Below, one piece after another: positions 43,112-55,016 of a stretch of DNA of 64,000 bases; position 1 is the stretch's first letter; every line of letters begins with the position of its first letter. The notes beneath the pieces are model-generated. The model saw only the letters and a program-made list of their open reading frames with translations. It did not search any database and was not told the origin of the DNA. Origin of the DNA: Guadua angustifolia (Eukaryota > Streptophyta > Magnoliopsida > Poales > Poaceae); assembly GCA_036346375.1 (NCBI GenBank), contig CM070501.1:57143326-57207325 (forward strand), written 5' to 3'. The translations under genes were made by a program, and so were the position numbers.

Positions 43112-45209
43112 ATGGCGCACCCCATCCTGCTTGACCGCGGATACTCGCGGTAAAGAGGATGGCCGTCATAGCACCGGAGGGCACCTTCCGCTTCAGGGGC
43201 GGGGACCGCCACGCCACGGTGCCTTTCGAGCGAGATCGTTATACACACTTAATCGATGGCGGGTCCGGTCCCGCCTTTTCTCGATTTTTTTTCACCGTAC
43301 TCCATTTCTACGGATCCACCATCTTCACCTTACCCCTAACTCCATCGTTTTTCTATCTTCGCATACCTTTGCGAGATGTTCGTGGGGTGATGCCAATCTT
43401 CCTCTCTTCCGCTACTTCTTCCTCATCACGCCCACCGATAATGAGGTAGTGGGGAGTTGCTATTGTCTCGAGACAGGATGGCCTCCCACTACATCGCCTT
43501 CCAAATCAAGCTGGTAGGCATGGCGCAATGATTGGTCAGATGTCAACGATGACAATGGGTCGACGCTGGGAGTGCCCATCGAGCGGAGGCCTCGAGAATC
43601 GAATCTGAATTCGCCGGCCGAGGAGACGGAACTCCTCGCCATGGCGTTCGCATCAACAGTGTCATGGGCGCCAGATCGACCGAGCGATGGTGGCTCGAGA
43701 CTTCGATCCGGAGAATCGGCTTTGCGCGCCGCCGCCGCCAAAGATGGCAAGATTTCGGCGACGACGACGGTACACGACGCGTGACCGGCGTAAGTCTTCA
43801 TCCTTTCGATTTTTTCACAAGACATGCTCTTTTCCTGTGGCCCTCTACCAACCGACAGCCATTTTTTTGTCTTTTGCCAGGCGCGGGAAACTTGGAAGAT
43901 ATAGTCATCGGCAGATGGCTCTCCGTGCCGATGCCGCTATCCGTGGGCAGTTCATCTTTCCGGCGGCTCGGCTCGCTTCGCCCGATCTGAAGATACGGAA
44001 CGCTCGAACACGCCAGCGGTTCCGCTAACGGACTCCACAGGGCCGCCGTGGTGCCACCCATGGCTACTTGTTGGTGATCGTGACACGGCCCCTACCAAAG
44101 AATCAGCCACGCGCAGCGGCCGATTGCCCGATGTCACGGCTCGGACTTAAGAGGGTCCGCCACGGACAAACCTCTCCCGCCCGCCCTGCTGCGGCGGCGT
44201 CTTCGCAAGGGGTGGTAACGCAGATCGCCGGCCATAACCGTCTCCGATGCCACCGCCTTCGCGGCTCCTGACGGCGCTAACTCCTCCGCCCGCCTTGCCG
44301 ATCATGGCGCTAACAGCCCGCCACGGACCCCGCCACCACTCTCCATGGTGGTTCGACGCTCGATGGCGAGTTCGCTGAGGGTGCCGCCAAAGACGGCCCT
44401 CGAGACATGCCAAGGGCGCCCGGCCGCCGAACGGAAGTTTCGCTTTAGCGCGCCGGCCGCCCGGGAGAATCGCGAGGTCGACCGAGGCAGCGCCTCCGGG
44501 CTCCAAGCCTCCCACGCCGCCATCCCCGCCACACGCCACGCCGAAATCTTCAACCGGCTCGGCGATCTTCAGACGCATTTGGCAACACCCTCGCCGGCCG
44601 CCAGCACGGAGCCGAGACTACCTGCATCGACGTCGGAGAGGCGAGGCTGCGTGAGCAGGTGAGCGACACGGCGGAGGCGGATCGGGCGGAGAGACCGACG
44701 CGCCGCCATGCAAAGCGCGAGCAGAGAGGCGAAGAGAGCGAGCGAGAGAGGCCGAGACGGCGCCAAGACCTCGGAGTTGGAGTCCTTCCGTCTGCTGGCG
44801 CAACCTCGCCCATCATGCTCAAGAAGCGTTCAGTAGCACCAAGAGGTGCTCGAACCCTCGGGTGGCGCGAATACGCCGAGGACTCATGCTGCGATTCGCC
44901 CACGCGACCAACCAGCCGCAGAGGCACTCGGGCGCGAAGCCTCGCCGCCGCTTCCGCCAGAGAAGGACGTGAGGTCGCGATCATGATCGCGACCCACATT
45001 CTCGTATTGCACCACCGCGACATTGCTGATCCCATGGCGGTGGTGATACCGACGTTGAGGGGATGCTCGCCGGCGAGAGGTGCAGGCGCGGCAACGCCGA
45101 ACACATGGCCGGACTACTGCAAGTAGACCAGCCGATCATGGACGTCTCCACCCCACTGGCGGCGGAAGGCGAGGGCGACGACGAGCTCGACCTTGGCGAT
45201 GACGACTGA
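43112..45209 (+). pseudogene. antisense ORF of Tat-type gypsy (putative gypsy-type transposon domain)
   Basis: Plus-strand blocks in changing frames: GDRHATVPFERDRYTHLIDG, SRFFFTVLHFYGS, LTPNSIVFLSSHTF, LPLFRYFFLITPTDNEVVGS and CYC, then MVARDFDPENRL. These resemble the domain that protein databases label putative gypsy-type transposon, found in antisense ORFs of grass Tat elements. The end reads DDELDLGDDD before TGA at 45207-45209. Downstream GC-rich, Arg- and Ala-rich sequence (44.3-45.1 kb) could be its C-terminal half; splice sites were not resolved. Function is unknown. Frame changes every 100-200 bp make it non-coding as written, whether from decay or sequencing indels. Confidence 0.55.
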
Positions 45210-46590
45210 TGAGCCGGGCTGCCTTGTTGCTCTTTTTGTTTTATCTTCATTTGGCGTTCACCTGTTCTGCGCGCACCAGCGAACTTTGAATATTTCTTAG
45301 TCAAAATTACCTGCATGCTTCGCTTATTTCGCATGATCAGTTTCTCTGGGCTAAATCGCCAGGCGGCCAGTCTTCTAGCTTAGCGGAAATGCTCGAGGAA
45401 TGCTTAGGTTAGGGTGGCGTTCCTGAGTTTCGCCAGTGATTAAATGTGTTTGCTGCAAACGCAAGTAAGGATCACACAAGTCATCTGGGACTCGGTAAAA
45501 CGCCCCGAGTCCCAGAGGAGATGCTAGACGAGCTTGGTCTCGGCGTTGGGTTTTTGCGCTGATTGTCACTTGGTTCAAACTCTTCCGAGCTTGGACCCCG
45601 ATGACCGCCGAAGGGCCGGCTGGCAGAAGCGTGGCAAGGCAACAAGCTTAGGAAGTGTATTTAGACCAGCACACTCGACGGTGACAACCAATGGTGCCAG
45701 AGAGCCGACCGGCGCGACGAGCCGTGTTTGAGCACCACGCCTAACTTGCACCCGTGCCGCTGCGTCACATTAACGTTAACGCTTTTAGCGCACCCTTCAA
45801 TCGTGAGGGTCGTTAATTTTGGCACTTAGACAATCACGCGCAACTTGACCCATTTTAGCGCATGTACGTAGGAAATGGTCAAAATGCGCAAGGAGCACTT
45901 ATCTCGCTTTTCATATCATCTGGGCGATCAATTTCAAGTGTCTGGCGACACGAGAAGTTTCGGGCAGCAAATTTCAAGCACTTTGGCGACCACGAAGAAG
46001 CTTTGGGCGACCACGAATGAGCTTAGGGCGACCGGCCCGAGCTCTTGGGCGGCCACGGAGAAGCTTGGGGGCACAGCTATTAACAGAATGAGTAGGCATA
46101 CGCAAGAAAAAACCGAATGATATAGGTCCCGCATGGAGTGATTCCTGGTCCCTTTTTGATTTCTAAGTCCTTGCGATTTTTGGAGACCGATCCATGGTGT
46201 CGCGGCGTCAAAGCGGCGGGATCCTGTGAGGGTACTAGACTAACGATGCTTGCGGTGACTCACGGTGCTTCAGGAGCCAACCCGAGGCGACGGGCGCGTT
46301 TTGAGCATCAGATCTAGCTCCGCCTCGTCGCCCGCCCTTGTTTGGACGCAGCACCGAGGATCTCTTATAGATCACCAAGGAATTAGCAAACATACGGAAC
46401 TAGCAACATCCATGCAAAGATAAACTTGCCACTAAGGCGCATAATGGGACAAAGAATGGTAAACCGAAAACCTTTTAGGTAAAAACTTTACTAACCGCCC
46501 GAGCCACCAACCGACCAAGGAGGCCCTTACCTCACAAGGTGGCGAAAGCAAATGAGGTACTTACAATTCCTTCAGGATAGAATTTCCAGA
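45210..46590. other. non-coding spacer of the gypsy element
   Basis: Between the antisense ORF and integrase. The only structured part is the short tandem array near 45970-46075. No domain seen on either strand. Confidence 0.5.
45970..46075. repeat. ~22-bp tandem array in gypsy spacer
   Basis: Units such as CTTTGGGCGACCACGAAKRAG recur about five times with variation. Confidence 0.75.
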
Positions 46591-46599
46591 ACAACTCTA

Positions 46600-47622
46600 T
46601 GTTATAGGAATTGCGGTTCTCGCCGTCCTCGGTACAACCGGACCGCCTTGCCGAGATACCGAGACCACCTTGAAGGGCCTCCCATCGGGAGACATTTGTT
46701 CAACCCGGCATGATTGCTGGACTCGCAAGAAGACCAGTCGCCATCGCCGATGTCCTCTCAGAGACCGGGTGGCGTGGTACCGCCGAGACTTTGTCAGAAG
46801 TGGCGGCGCGGAGAGCAAAGACGATCCGTACCTCCTCCAAAAGGTTGACATCTTTCGCCAAGATCCTCTTGGTCTTCTTCGTTGAGCACCGAGATCCTTG
46901 GGGAACCGAGCGATAGTTTCGGAGGGGAGGACCTACCGCCCAGATACCGGGAAGAAAGGCGTCTCGCCTGCTGTTCGGTGGGTGTGGTACGGAGCGACCA
47001 TAGCACCGCCGGAGCTCTTCCGCCCACCGCGACGCCTTTTATGAAGCCGATCGAACGCCTTGTCTTGAGGCCCTTCAAGACCAGTAGCGTTGGCGCTGTT
47101 CGCTTGCCGTTGTTCATGGGATGGGCCACCGGTTAAACATACCTTGGTGCCCATTCCTTCACGTAATTCGTAAAAGCCGCTATTTGGTGAACGGGTGCCG
47201 TTGTCGGTGATGATGCGATTGGCGACTCGGCGGGTGAAGATCCCGCGATAAACTTGATTTCCGGCGGCGGCCGTGATGGCGCGCACCGCCTCGGCCTCGA
47301 CCCACTTTGTAAATTTATCGATGGCGACAAAGAGGTGGGTGAAGCCCCCTGTGGCCCGCGGGAACGGACCCAGGATATCCAGCCCCCAGACCGCGAACGG
47401 CCAGGAGAGTGGGATGGTTTGCAGAGCTTGGGCTGGTCGGTGGGTTTGCCTGGCGAAGAACTGACAAGCCTCGCACGTCCTCACCAGCTCGCAAGCATCC
47501 TGGAGGGCGGTAGGCCAATAAAATCCTTGGCGAAACGCCTTGCCGACTAGAGTTCTACGACATATGGCTCCCGACACGCCCATGGATATCGAGAGCGGTG
47601 CTCCCTCTTCCCAGTGATGCAC
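46600..47622 (-). pseudogene. gypsy integrase remnant
   Basis: Minus-strand reading: zinc-binding part (FYWPTALQDACELVRTCEAC, QFFARQTHRPAQAL), catalytic core (WGLDILGPFPRATGGFTHLF, VAIDKFTKWVEAEAV, IITDNGT), the shifted HPMNNG and AERAN-like block carrying the third acidic residue, then AVLWSLRTTPT and GSPRISVLNEEDQEDL. Integrase joins element DNA to the chromosome. Shifts near 47230 and 47110 break it. Confidence 0.85.
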
Positions 47623-47959
47623 TTCAAGAGAACTCCGCTTCGCCGGGCGATATAGGTCCCCACCTACCGTAGTATAGCACTTGGCCCACGTGCAATCTTC
47701 TCACCGAGGCATCATCGTCGGGATCACTTGGTCACGCAGAAAGCTAGGATAGGATCCATCCACCGATCTTCGTTGCCAGCGGCGACCACTCGGTGCTCGC
47801 TGGGTACTCCATTGGGCGTGCTTTTCCTCAGGCCGCCCAGAAGACCGGCCGGCCCTCCCTCCCGGACTGGGGCCGAGGCGGCACGCCGCTTCCCCCCGAA
47901 TTGGAGGTCGTGGCGAAGGCACGCCTTCCCCACTGAGCCGGAGGTCGCGGCAGCTTTGC

Positions 47960-48800
47960 CGTCATCCCCACCTAAATCGTGGTCTGCGACAATGACACCA
48001 TCATCCTCACCGACTCGTGGGTCATGCGATGGATGGTCATGTAGTCTTTCTTCAAGACCCCGACCGAACAGAGCCCTTGATGACGCGATTGCGAAAAGCC
48101 CGCCAAAGAAGGTGATTGTCGCACGGGGACATGGATATATCCCAAACCTTCAAAATGACGCCCATTTTTCGGACCGCCAGTACGCCGCCATGGTGGGGTC
48201 GGAACATTGAACTCCTTCCGCGACTTGATTAATGATCGCCAGGAGTCTCCTTGACTTGGAGACGCTGATGCCCAACGCCGGATCGCGCGATACCGCCAAA
48301 AACCTTCATACTCAGCGACGTTGTTGGTGGCTTTGAATTCGAGGGTGACCACGTACTGGAGAGTGTCACCGGCCGGGAGACCAGACAACCCAAATTTCCG
48401 CGCCTTCGGCTCAAGGATCCATCAAAGAATAATGTCGTGGGAAGGCACGGCGCTTCTTTAGCTTCAGAGTGGCGGAGTCCACTGCCATTTAACTCCGCCA
48501 ACTTTTGACTCTTGATAGCGGTCGGGGGGGCACGAACTTGATGTTGAATTCCCCCAGCTCCACCGACCATTTAGCAATGCGGCCTTCGGCTTCACGATTG
48601 TGGAGGATCTCTCGCAGCGGGTAAGCCGTGACCACGGTAATTTCCCGCCCTTGGAAGTAATGGCGCAGTTTTCTGGACGCCACCAGGGATGACATACAAG
48701 ATCTTCGAGCTCGCGGCACGGGTCTCGCGTGCGGCAGACTTCTTCGATGTAGTACACCGCCTTTGGACGCTTCCCTCTCAAGAATCAAAGATCGCGCTCA
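47960..48800 (-). pseudogene. gypsy RNase H remnant and linker
   Basis: FFDGS near 48420 and LEFKATNNVAEYEG near 48310 are RNase H motifs of plant gypsy elements. Upstream, KAVYYIEEV and VTAYPLREIL-like blocks are the connection to reverse transcriptase. Frames change several times. Confidence 0.75.
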
Positions 48801-48883
48801 CCACCTCCGGTGGCAAAGAATGTACAAGAGCAATAGCTCACCGGTGCTAGGGAAACCAAAGACCGGGAGAGGAGAGGTACCGC

Positions 48884-49740
48884 TCAATTCTTCAAACATA
48901 TACTGGCTTCTTCATCCACTCGAAGTGGTTCGTCTTCTTCAGCAGCCTTAAAGGGCAAGTTTTTTCTCCCAACCGCAATGAACCGCCCAGGAGGCCAGCA
49001 CCGGCCAAGCATTGACTTGCTTAAGCCGCTACCGCGCTTCATGTGCTCGATGGCGATATCTTGTCGTGGTTGGCTTCGATGCCCCTGATTTTGACACGAA
49101 AACCCAACACTTTGCTTCGGAGGGCACACCGAACACGATTTTTCCGGGTTGAGCTTCAAGCAATTCTTCAGGAGGTTAGCAAAGGTTTCCTCCAGATCTT
49201 GGATCAATTCATCGCTCTTCTTAATCTTCACAACCAAGTCATCGACATAAACCTCAAGATTTCGCCCTAGCTGGGGGCGGAAGGTGATATGCATGGCACA
49301 CTGGTAAGTTGAACCGGCATTCTTTAAACCAAAAGCCATTTTTACATAACAATATACACCCGTAGGGGTTACAAAAGCGGTCTTCTCTTCATCTTCAAGC
49401 GGCATACTGATCTCGTGGTACCCGGAGTACGCATCCAAAAAGCACAACAATTCACACCCTAGTGGAGTCTATGATGAGGTCGACCCCGTGGCAGAGATAA
49501 GGATCCTTCAGGGCAGCCTTGTTGAGGTCGGTGAAGTCGACACACATCGCCACCTCTGTTGGATTTCTTGACGAGCACGGGTTGGCGAGCCACCAGATGA
49601 GAGACTTCGACTATTCCGCTCGCCAGCTTCTCTATTATCCGCCCACGACCCGGCAGCTTGTCCAGTCATGGGTATTGGTTTTATGTATTGGACAATAGGG
49701 CTCGCCCTCCTTTTGATCGCGGCGGTCGTTTCCACGCGCG
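48884..49740 (-). pseudogene. gypsy reverse transcriptase remnant
   Basis: Minus-strand blocks CFLDAYSGYHEISMPLEDEE, KTAFVTPTGVYCYVKMAFGL, KNAGSTYQ and catalytic EVYVDDLVVK (YVDD codons at 49239-49250), then LNPEKS. Upstream the LNKAALKDPYL-like part is shifted. Decisive for Ty3/gypsy. Confidence 0.85.
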
Positions 49741-49989
49741 GCGATCATCGCGACCGACACGGCGATCGCTACGCCGGCCACGACGGCTGTCGCACGGTCC
49801 TGGCGGTCATCACGCTTGTCGGCGGCGCGCTTCTGGCGAGGCGCTGGTTCGTCGTTCTTTCGGCGGCAGACTGCCGGCCTCCTCGCCAAGGCTTCGCGCT
49901 TTTTTGCAAGACGGCCGGAACCTTCGAGGTCGGCCGCCTCGCCTTAGCCACCCTTAGGGCGGCCCTCGCCTCCGCAGCTCGCGCACACT

Positions 49990-50940
49990 TATGTGCGAGG
50001 AGAAAAGCTCGGAGGTTGAGCCGATGGTACGGTGGCCATCTTCTCCTTCATTATCGGTCGCAGACGCCCCTCTGGCGGCGACGACGACCGATTGCTCGGA
50101 GATGTGGGGATGGTGTTGCGGCAAAGGATGAACCGCCGGATGAAGTCGCTGGCGACTCCCCTTCTCTTGCTCGAGGCGTGGAGGTCATCCTCCACACCGG
50201 CCGCTTGTGAAGACCTCGAAAATTGGCGACAAAGATGTCAAGACAACATTCCCCACGAGTGCACCGACCCTGGGAGATTTACTTGACCAGAGCGGGCGAA
50301 CCCGTCAAGGCCGTTGGGAGGTAGTTGGCCATGACCCTTCAGATCCGCCACGCCCGCACCATCGTCGTGTAGATTTGGAGGAACTCCTTCGGGTTGGTGG
50401 TGCCGCCATATTTTCTATGGTCACGGGCGAAACTGTCCCGGCCAGAAGCACGCGCAACCGGCGGGAGAAGGCCCGCACCCGACGCCAGAGGGAGCCGAGC
50501 CGCTCATCGAGGCCGGTCCCGAGACGTGCATGGGAGCCTTGAACCGGAGGTGGACCTCCTCCGGGTCCCGAGGGTGAGAGCCATGAGGGGACTCTCATTG
50601 CCACCGCCACCGCTTGCCATGGCGACGCTCTTGTCCCGGGTGGCGCGGCGACCACGGAGGTCATCACTGGCTGGCGGCTCTCATCAAGGTGAGAGCGGAG
50701 GTCCCCACGGTTCCTCGATGAACCGGGACCAGGATTGCGTGCGCCCCTTCTCGGACCCTGGCCCCCCTGGCCGGGGCCTTTGTCGTCGGGGCGGCTGGAG
50801 GCCTGAGAGCGCCCTGCCGGCGCCTTAGGCGTCAAGGTACTGGCTGTACTGACCGCCGGGAGCCCCACTGAGTTGGGCCGCATCCACGAGGCGGCGATGC
50901 TCGCAGACCACGCAGTGGCGGGGAATCTCGCGAACTCCAC
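49990..50940 (-). pseudogene. gypsy gag remnant
   Basis: Read in shifting frames on the minus strand: SFARDHRKYGGTT, MANYLPTALTGS, FVANFRG and DFIRRFILCRNTIP, the capsid-type blocks of grass gypsy gag. The strand from 50500 to 51050 is Arg/Pro/Gly-rich and probably the N-terminal part. No intact frame. Confidence 0.65.
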
Positions 50941-51199
50941 GGAGGTGGTCCAGAGCGCGAGCGTGCAAGTTCTGGGCGGGGTGGCGCCTCAGGCCGACTG
51001 CGGACGACGGATGCTCCCGCCTCTGCGGAAGCAGTGCGCGCCGCAGGGCGGGTGAGACGATCCCTCAACCGCGCGACGGCGGAGGCGCTTGGTCGTCGCT
51101 TCGCCCGCGATATCTCGTGCCGAGGATCCGCCATCTTCTAATGCACGAGCACGCTTCGAACGCGAACACCAAAGTCCGCCGGAGTTAGCGGAAAAGCCA

Positions 51200-51223
51200 A
51201 CCACTAGCCCCTACGGCGCGCCC
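51200..51223 (-). other. probable primer-binding site region of gypsy element
   Basis: Immediately after the 5' LTR in element orientation the minus strand reads GGGCGCGCCGTAGGGGC. It resembles the GCGCGCC...TAGGGG-type sites of grass Tat elements, but the primer tRNA is not established here. Confidence 0.35.
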
Positions 51224-52300
51224 TGCCGGCGATTCCACTGACAGTCCGAGTCGACAGACCGGGTTTTGTTCGTAAGGAGGGCGTCTTCGCAGCTGGCTAA
51301 ACCTAGAGGGCGAAAACCCTATGGACTCCTACGCGGGGGATTCCGGCGTCCATGAACTGCGGATGACACGAAGATTTTTACCCAGGTTCAGGCCCCCTTT
51401 GGCTCGGGTAATAGCCTTACTTCTCGCTAGATTGTTTTTGAGAAGGTGTCAAGCTAATACAAAGCTCTTGAGTTACAAGTTCTTTCCTCTCGAATGCCCG
51501 CCCCCTCTTCCCATGCACCGGGGCCCTTATATAGGCCAAGCTAGCAGGGAGTAGGTAAAAGGAGGTCATCATCTTCGACCCTCACACACTTAACGCGCCT
51601 TCTGGTTGTCGCGTTCCTCCATCCTCATTAAATGCCCACGCTGCGTTTTGCCCGGTCACGGATGGGACACCTTTGTGACAGTAGGCGAGAGATGTCGAGG
51701 AATGGGCTTGTCGAGAAACCCTTGCACGGACGGGCTCGACACCGCCCCGTGGCCCGTAAGCTGCACGACAGGGAAGGAGTCTTGAGGTGAAGCCACCTTG
51801 CTCCACTTTTTTTTTGCCTGGCGGCGAAAGCGGCGTGCTCGCCCGCCGCCACGGGATCGGCGCCGGGCGGCAGGCGTGCTCGCCCCCGCCGCCGGGCGCC
51901 ACGGGCCGACGCCAGTCGGGCGGCCGTGATCGCCGCCGGTTGCTAAGCCGCCGCGTAGCTGGCGCCGGCGGCGAAGCGTCTTCGCCCCTTTGCTCGCCGG
52001 GCGCCACGTGGGATCGACGCCAGCCGGGCGTGCCGTGATCGCCGCCCGGTTGTTGCCGCCACGTAGCCGGGCGCCGGGCGAAAGGGCGTCTTTCGCCCGC
52101 CGCTCGCCGGGCGCCACGGCCGACGCTGGCCGGCGGCCGTGATCGCCGCCCGGTTGCCGAGCCGCCACGTAGCCGACGCCGGGCGAAGCGGGCGATTCGC
52201 CACCCGCCGCCGCAAGCGCCACGTGGACTAAGTATGTTGACCGCTTGGTTGACCGCTTTTGTGCGGCGGAGAGGGTACCCCAGCGCAGAATACGCTGACA
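51224..52300 (-). repeat. 5' LTR of gypsy element (element orientation)
   Basis: Carries TTATATA at 51527-51533, a TATATAA promoter box on the minus strand, upstream of gag. Pairs with 41746-42815. Confidence 0.85.
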
Positions 52301-54055
52301 CCTTCGATTCGCTAAACTGGGCTTATCTCCTCGAGGTTCTTCAGGCGTTAGGCTTTGGTCGCATATGGCGGGAGTGGGTAGCCGCAATTCTGCGGACCTC
52401 TTCTTCACAGATCCTAATCAACGGCCAATCCACGCTCACAATAAATCATGCGCGCGGGGTTCGTCAGGGGGATCCTTTATCTCCCCTCCTTTTCATCCTG
52501 GCAATCGACCCGCTACAAAAGATGCTTGAGCTAGCAGCGGATAGCGGAATCCTCAGACCGGTACTTCCCACAAGTGCTAGGCTACGATGCTCACTCTATG
52601 CAGATGACGCTGGAATATTTCTTAATGCAGATCGAGATGAACTCATGGCCCTTAGCCAAATTCTGGATATTTTTGGAAGGTGCTCAAGGCTAAAGATCAA
52701 TATCACCAAAACAGAAATTTATCCTGTCAGATGCCAGGACGACCTATTGCAAGAATTGTTGAATGTATTCTCCGGCAAACTATCACCCTTTCCAGGAAAG
52801 TACCTCGGCCTACCATTACACTTTAGGCAGTTAAGAAGGATTGAAATTCGACCTTTGATTCAAAAAATAAGTAATAGGCTTGCAGGTTGGAAAGGGAAAC
52901 TTCTTTCCACGGCCGGAAGAGAGACGCTAGTTAAGTCTGTGTTAACATCTCAACTGATATACCATATGATGGTCTTCCCAACACAAAAGTGGCTAATTCG
53001 ATGCATCGATAAACTTAGACGTGGTTTTCTCTGGAGAGGAAAAGAACCAAAGAACCGCAGCGAGGACACCGCTGGTCGGATGGGCGGTGACTGTCTACCT
53101 AAAAGAAAAGGGGACTTGGTATCACCGATCCGAACGCTTTACAGAGCCGAGACTTCGTTGGCTATGGTTGGTGGAAGAACAATGAGCGGGCTCGACGGGT
53201 TAGAGCTGCCATGCGACAAAACCGATATTGCTCTCTTCAATGCTTCTACGGTTGTCACGGTGGGAAATGGTAAATTGGCGATTTTTGTAGATCAAGTTGG
53301 ATTGAGGGGAAAGCGCCAATCAACATGGCCGGGCCTTTTCGAGATAGCTAAAAGGAAAACGTCACGATACCACCAAGCCTTGGAAAACAATTACTGGATT
53401 CGGTTCTGCAGACCGGGGAACTCAGAAAATGAAATCAGGGAGTTTGTAGCGCTCTTCGAGGCTATACGTCGAATCAGTAGAGATGAAAGCAGGGAAAACC
53501 AAATAATCTGGCGCTGGACGACGGACGGACAATACACAACAAAAAGTGCATACATGGTGCAATTCCAAAGTGTTTACTGCAAGATGAATTTTGGCCCGAT
53601 ATGGAAGGCGAAAGCTGAACCTAAATGTCGATTCTTCGCATGGACGTTGATCCACAACAAAATTTTAACAATGGACAACCTCATCAAGAAGGGTGGCCAT
53701 GTAATGCCACTGCAGATCTTTGCAACACGTCGCAGAAACACCGGCTCATATCGCAAAAGCGCGCTTACGCTAGGCGGTATGGAGCCTTCTCGCACGATGG
53801 GGAAGCCGAGCGGTGTCGAACATAAATCACAAATGACCAATATACAAGTGGTGGAGAAGGATGAGAGCCCAATATGATAAAACAAGAAGACAGGAGTTCG
53901 ACGGTCTTCTAATTTACTTCTGGTGGAACCTTTGGATTGAAAGAAACCAGCGCATTTTCCATGGGAGCGTCAGAACGCCAGAGCAGGTGGCTACAGCGAT
54001 CAAGGATGCAGCGCTTAACAGAGTTTTTGCTTTCTCTTCGAAACCGGAGGAATAG
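52301..54055 (+). pseudogene. LINE ORF2, downstream part (after gypsy insertion)
   Basis: A mostly open frame encodes reverse transcriptase blocks: TFDSLNWAYLLEVLQALGFG, GVRQGDPLSPLLFILAIDPL, catalytic YADDA (52597-52611), KINITKTEIYP, KYLGLPLHF and GWKGKLLSTAGRETLVKSVL. Then comes the zf-RVT region (TTKSAYMVQF, IWKAKAEPKCRFFAWTLIHN). After a shift near 53690 it ends with FDGLLIYFWWNLWIERNQRI and stop at 54053-54055. It has few defects and is younger-looking than other coding remnants here. Non-LTR retrotransposition uses this enzyme for target-primed reverse transcription. Confidence 0.85.
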
Positions 54056-54329
54056 CCGGATGTTTCAGGCACTTTTGTTCTTAGTGGTCCTCTCTCTTTT
54101 AGTTGTTCTCTTTTTTCTTCTTTCATTCATTAGTATGGTGTTTTGTTTAGTCGTCCTCATTGTCAGTGGAGTAGTCTTGTCTTTAGTGGTGCTATCCGGG
54201 TAGAGATACTGGATTGTGAGGTTTTTTCACGGGTCCGATTTTTCCCATAAAAAACAGGACTCACATCTGTTTTCCTTCTTCTTAATGAATTACGCAGCAA
54301 CTCTCTTGCTGCTCTTTCAAAAAAAAAAT
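54056..54329 (+). other. LINE 3' untranslated region and poly(A) tail
   Basis: T-rich trailer ending in CTTGCTGCTCTTTC followed by ten A residues, marking the LINE 3' end. A matching target duplication at the 5' side was not found. Confidence 0.7.
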
Positions 54330-54427
54330 TCTGATGCTGCTCACAAATTCATGGTTTACATTTGGCAGCACGTCTTCCTAGTTATCAGTTGATCCTGGAG
54401 CACTTCTTCCTTATATCACCCAGGTTG

Positions 54428-54806
54428 TCAGTCTTCAGTCGTCACCCCGATGCTGCGCATCCTGACCATGGCCTTGGGGAACTCGTAGCTGAACCTGAGC
54501 CCGAACAGGCCGCGGATGTTGCCGGCGTAGTTCTGTACGACGCCCTGCGTCGCCTCGGAGCCTCTGGTACGACTCCAGCACGGCGCCGCCGTCCCTGACG
54601 TTCTTGAAGAAACTCGCGTCGACCGCGCCCCGAGCTGTCCCTGTCCAGCGCCACCCGCCGCAAGGAGTCGCCGTTGGGCGGGTACAGTGCCCGCAGCTGC
54701 GGCAGGAACGCCGGGCTGATCGTCGCGTCCGCGTTGCCCGTCGCCGTGAAGTTGAACAGGCGGTACCGGAAGAAGAGGCGGTCCGTCTGCCCGACAGTGT
54801 GAGCAC
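54428..54806 (-). pseudogene. class III peroxidase, last exon only
   Basis: After an AG acceptor (54807-54808) the minus strand reads AHTVGQTDRLFFRYRLFNFT, GNADATISPAFLPQLRALYP, then in a shifted frame VDASFFKNVRDGGAVLES, and in a third GVVQNYAGNIRGLFGLRFSY and FPKAMVRM before stop. AHTVG carries the proximal haem-ligand histidine of secreted plant peroxidases. At least two indels break the exon, and exons for the distal-haem half are absent upstream, where a phospholipase D fragment follows. The tryptophan of QRLWGD-like context is also altered (QRLRGD). Confidence 0.8.
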
Positions 54807-55016
54807 CTGGAAATTACATGCAGGTTGATGTTGTCTGTTACTATAACATTGTTCAATGGAGCAGTATAGATGGATGGTGCATGGTAAAATGCAAAATGGA
54901 ACACAGTTCACCGATGGCAATGAATCAGGCATGTGTAGTCAAGAACAGAGGAAGATTTATCGACTAATGTTACATTGTTACGAGATCATGGTCTGTCAGA
55001 GTCAGACCTTGATCTG
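54807..55016. other. junction between peroxidase and phospholipase D pseudogenes
   Basis: Former intron of the peroxidase followed by unassigned sequence. No transposon terminus is visible at the join. Confidence 0.4.

Larger units (their letters stand above)
41746..52300 (-). mobile_element. Tat-type Ty3/gypsy retrotransposon with antisense ORF region
   Basis: Two LTRs of about 1.07 kb (41746-42815 and 51224-52300) flank gag and pol remnants on the minus strand in the order gag, reverse transcriptase, RNase H, integrase, which is Ty3/gypsy order. On the minus strand the LTR reads TGTCAGCG ... CCGGCA. CCTTCG occurs at 41738-41743 and at 52301-52306, consistent with a short target duplication (two extra bases lie between it and the left LTR). 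Between integrase and the 3' LTR is a long 3.8-kb region with a plus-strand ORF set, a layout known for Tat-lineage elements of grasses. Many indels interrupt all frames. It splits a LINE. Confidence 0.85.

Noticed and set aside
52234..53877. 547-codon frame taken as one gene from its first ATG
   Set aside because: The first ~20 codons lie in the gypsy LTR. The true LINE coding starts at 52301 and is the continuation of 41000-41745.
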